64,000 nt of DNA, taken from positions 1-64,000 of IMG/VR virus record IMGVR_UViG_3300027832_000011; one strand, 5' to 3'. A program made the translations under genes and the position numbers. Numbering within the stretch: the first letter of the stretch is position 1; each line of letters starts with the position of its first letter. Of this stretch, positions 61,901 to 64,000 are shown piece after piece. The DNA is from a virus. The notes beneath the pieces are model-generated. The model worked only from the letters and a program-made list of their open reading frames with translations. It did no database searches and was not told the DNA's origin.

Positions 61901-62683
61901 ATTAAGTGAATTTTTCTCATTATCACCGAAAATACTACCGACAAATATTGCTGATGGTACTAAATTATAATTTAAATCCATATCAATTCTAGTTATACCA
62001 ATCTCACCCTCTTCACCCCAAAATGGTATTATATTGACACCTGCTTTTTGGTTTTTAAGTTGAGTTAGGGAATTTAGATTTTTACTACCTAGAAACACGG
62101 TAGATGATTTGAATAAATTTTCTGGGTTACCTTGTTCGATAAAATCATAAGGTTTTTGTGAGAATTGACCAATATCCGATAAATCAACATCAATATTTAT
62201 AATGTGATTACCAACTGGTACACCAAATAACATAAAATCACCAGCGTTATTAGTTGTTGTCGTGAATTTATAGTACTTGTCATACACCTCAAAAATAATA
62301 TTATTATCAAGTACCTCTCTCTTTTTTGGGAACGTACCTACTGGTGTGTGACAATCACCTTGATAGTCTTTTGGTAGAAGATTATACCTAACACCATCAA
62401 AATCTTCATCATTAGCCGTGTTAAATGGATATAAACTTTTAACCTCTTCCGAGTCAGAATCATTTAAAGGTATAAATAAGGATACTTTAGCGTTAGGTAC
62501 ACCCAAACCATTGTTTACGATAACTCTACCAACTACAACACCGTAATCAGAGTTAAAACGCCTATAAACATCTTCTTGGGATAACTTTAATGATAATATC
62601 TCAAGAAAATCGAAATCTTGTTCCAAATTAACCTTTAGATATTTATCAACACCTACATCCGTTTTTATCCTAATATTACTCAT
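58928..62683 (-). CDS. Large virion protein with SprB-like repeats
   Basis: About 1251 residues started at MSNIRIKTDVGV (62683); two more upstream ATG/TTG are possible. Residues about 50-180 resemble carboxypeptidase-regulatory-like beta domains (VVVGRVIVNNGLGVPNAKVS and FGVPVGNHIINID). A single hydrophobic segment (LFLIICLIVGIILMILELAN) lies at about 445-470. Cys-rich stretches surround it. Residues about 800-1060 are three SprB-like repeats (YLWSNGEITEG, LTAGEYTVSVTDDNG). SprB is the gliding adhesin of flavobacteria, so this part may bind the host surface. Probably a baseplate or tail-tip protein. Confidence 0.65.
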   Translation of the reverse strand: MSNIRIKTDVGVDKYLKVNLEQDFDFLEILSLKLSQEDVYRRFNSDYGVVVGRVIVNNGLGVPNAKVSLFIPLNDSDSEEVKSLYPFNTANDEDFDGVRYNLLPKDYQGDCHTPVGTFPKKREVLDNNIIFEVYDKYYKFTTTTNNAGDFMLFGVPVGNHIINIDVDLSDIGQFSQKPYDFIEQGNPENLFKSSTVFLGSKNLNSLTQLKNQKAGVNIIPFWGEEGEIGITRIDMDLNYNLVPSAIFVGSIFGDNEKNSLNKNCRPRKDLGKLCETVSASGTINMIRKDIDGNTQKFDVSGGNLIDEFGAWAYQIPMNLDYVVTDEFGELIPSEDTNKGVPTRAKVRFKIGMDDTGGEGRIRSRAKFLVPHNPKTADDIDYNFNSDTKSNNFTDLSWNKIYTVRNHITRIQSACSGGCADNRRMIGVKDVDDCVGNKNPFPFNKLDGDFNPLFLIICLIVGIILMILELANRAFSLITRVRLFGRVRCVALDCDGVKYAPGCSGSRAKPDGTKSTSKDALEECYKIQLASALNIFEFDFYNDWVNGTLFSFLLKYKKKKNNEKFCSVDVSEDSYIVDTLINGNLKNHASEKIYKGFIKSFKGELFYAPYDKDRDYILYATDITCLGAINKCDWEGKPSFHEYLLPTSYKIPPLTNTDEPNVSKLADSNPNRGLLFTFSCTKLNASDNQMSNIRRLCEIGVGLDEDRNDEPNGVSKNNSIGDEDIDNQFVRDCLIVSNSNTLSLTTTGLNSGFNGSHYKNYRDFGKRTVKQARGNSFYMYFGTAPNNSAIDKMNAKYFTSCEQVVEDEFIIEGVISDVTYLGGNDGSINISIIDGFEPFTYLWSNGEITEGVSNLTAGEYTVSVTDDNGSVVKKTFIVSQPKPIKVEIVVNTTRTPLSSDGTLTLSSIIGGNGNYFVTIVGPTNNPTTQTVNNPIPNFTFTGLASGTYTLTVVDTSNVPLTYNSVFEILKPPKLETTITFTSPECYAPDYDNDAEINIRINGGIPPYLVQTVGPTFVNESGGTETYSSTLMNHLSLPSGTFSITITDLFGQVVTGSGAIVMPTALKIRFYEIKVITLPSRISIMSSNALANFLNAQNSVHDLSNQHIDYYFRYSYFPGGVLSGMGHAFHKFIPNSVSGYGVYGGNGLNFDESNFETIATNEQSNFIIDKRRISITSPRAGQLNGFGDGEKFDVFKVGSSVKLYEFTIGIVYNFDTNSFLRVYSFPPNGLTAGDKAYLVSHRDGCESNEITIY

Positions 62684-63005
62684 CGTCATCAACCATTTGA
62701 TAATCCATTAACTCGTAGTTATCTACATTGTCAATATCAATATCCTCAATTTCATTATCATCATTTAAATTTTCTTTATCTTTATTTTTATTAATAATTT
62801 TATATAAAAAAATCATGGAAGGTATGATGGTGTTATTCTTATTAAGAATAAAACTATTAAATATAAAATAGACCCCAATTAACCAAAAAAATGGTGTTAA
62901 TATAGTTAGCAAAAATAAGGTAACAATAAAAACAATAACTCTACTTAATATACTTTCTTTTTCACCATCCAATGGTGAATCCACATTACTTTTACAACAA
63001 CTCAT
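62676..63005 (-). CDS. Two-span membrane protein in the baseplate block
   Basis: A 109-residue protein. The N-terminus (MSCCKSNVDSPLDGEKES) is polar. Hydrophobic segments at about residues 22-42 (RVIVFIVTLFLLTILTPFF) and 44-58 follow, then an acidic tail (NDDNEIEDIDIDNVDN). Unusual among virion genes. Its stop overlaps the start of the next gene. Confidence 0.5.
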   Translation of the reverse strand: MSCCKSNVDSPLDGEKESILSRVIVFIVTLFLLTILTPFFWLIGVYFIFNSFILNKNNTIIPSMIFLYKIINKNKDKENLNDDNEIEDIDIDNVDNYELMDYQMVDDDE

Positions 63006-63011
63006 AACTTT

Positions 63012-64000
<989 letters not shown>

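Overview
The window reads as part of the genome of a large tailed (myovirus-like) bacteriophage of a Bacteroidota host, most likely flavobacterial. The host call rests on TAnnTTTG-type -7 promoter boxes, a tmRNA with Bacteroidetes-like landmarks, SprB-like repeats in a virion protein and very high A+T. Almost every gene is on the minus strand, so transcription runs right to left.

Right part (about 43-64 kb): a long virion module. It starts with a T4 gp6/gpJ-like baseplate wedge protein cut by the right edge. A 1254-codon protein with SprB-like repeats follows, then a set of baseplate, tail and fibre candidates. Several of these share an unusual Cys-Cys module. Two tail-collar-like paralogues end the block. 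Genes abut or overlap by a few bases.

Middle part (about 14-43 kb): replication, recombination and host take-over genes. These are a RuvC-like resolvase, a TOPRIM primase, a PD-(D/E)XK nuclease interrupted by a LAGLIDADG intein, SbcD/gp47, and an SbcC/gp46 ATPase encoded as two genes joined by an apparent atypically split intein placed in the P-loop. They also include a sigma-70 factor, lysis-type membrane and amidase-like genes, RNase HII, a GIY-YIG protein, DnaJ, ClpP, and a phage tmRNA directly downstream of clpP. A macro-domain protein, an OmpA-like protein and a zincin-like protein lie to the left. Early-type promoters with a TATATTTG box precede many of these genes.

Left part (1 to about 13.9 kb): about 25 small, unrelated genes or gene groups, all on the minus strand and separated by imperfect palindromes. 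Each separator has an ATAAC/CCTAAC box overlapping or just after a stop codon and a GTTAnnn box before the next gene. This is the architecture of an integron gene-cassette array (attC sites) without a visible integrase. Cassette cargo includes two methyltransferases, a broken third one, a HAD-like phosphatase, a cupin, a metallophosphoesterase, an AP2-like protein and many unknowns. Some cassettes carry their own Bacteroidetes promoter. One 116-bp attC is present twice, identically, and carries a start codon.

The integron-like array attached to a phage core, the split intein, and the tmRNA-ClpP pair are the most unusual parts. All functional names come from reading motifs in the sequence; no database search was done.
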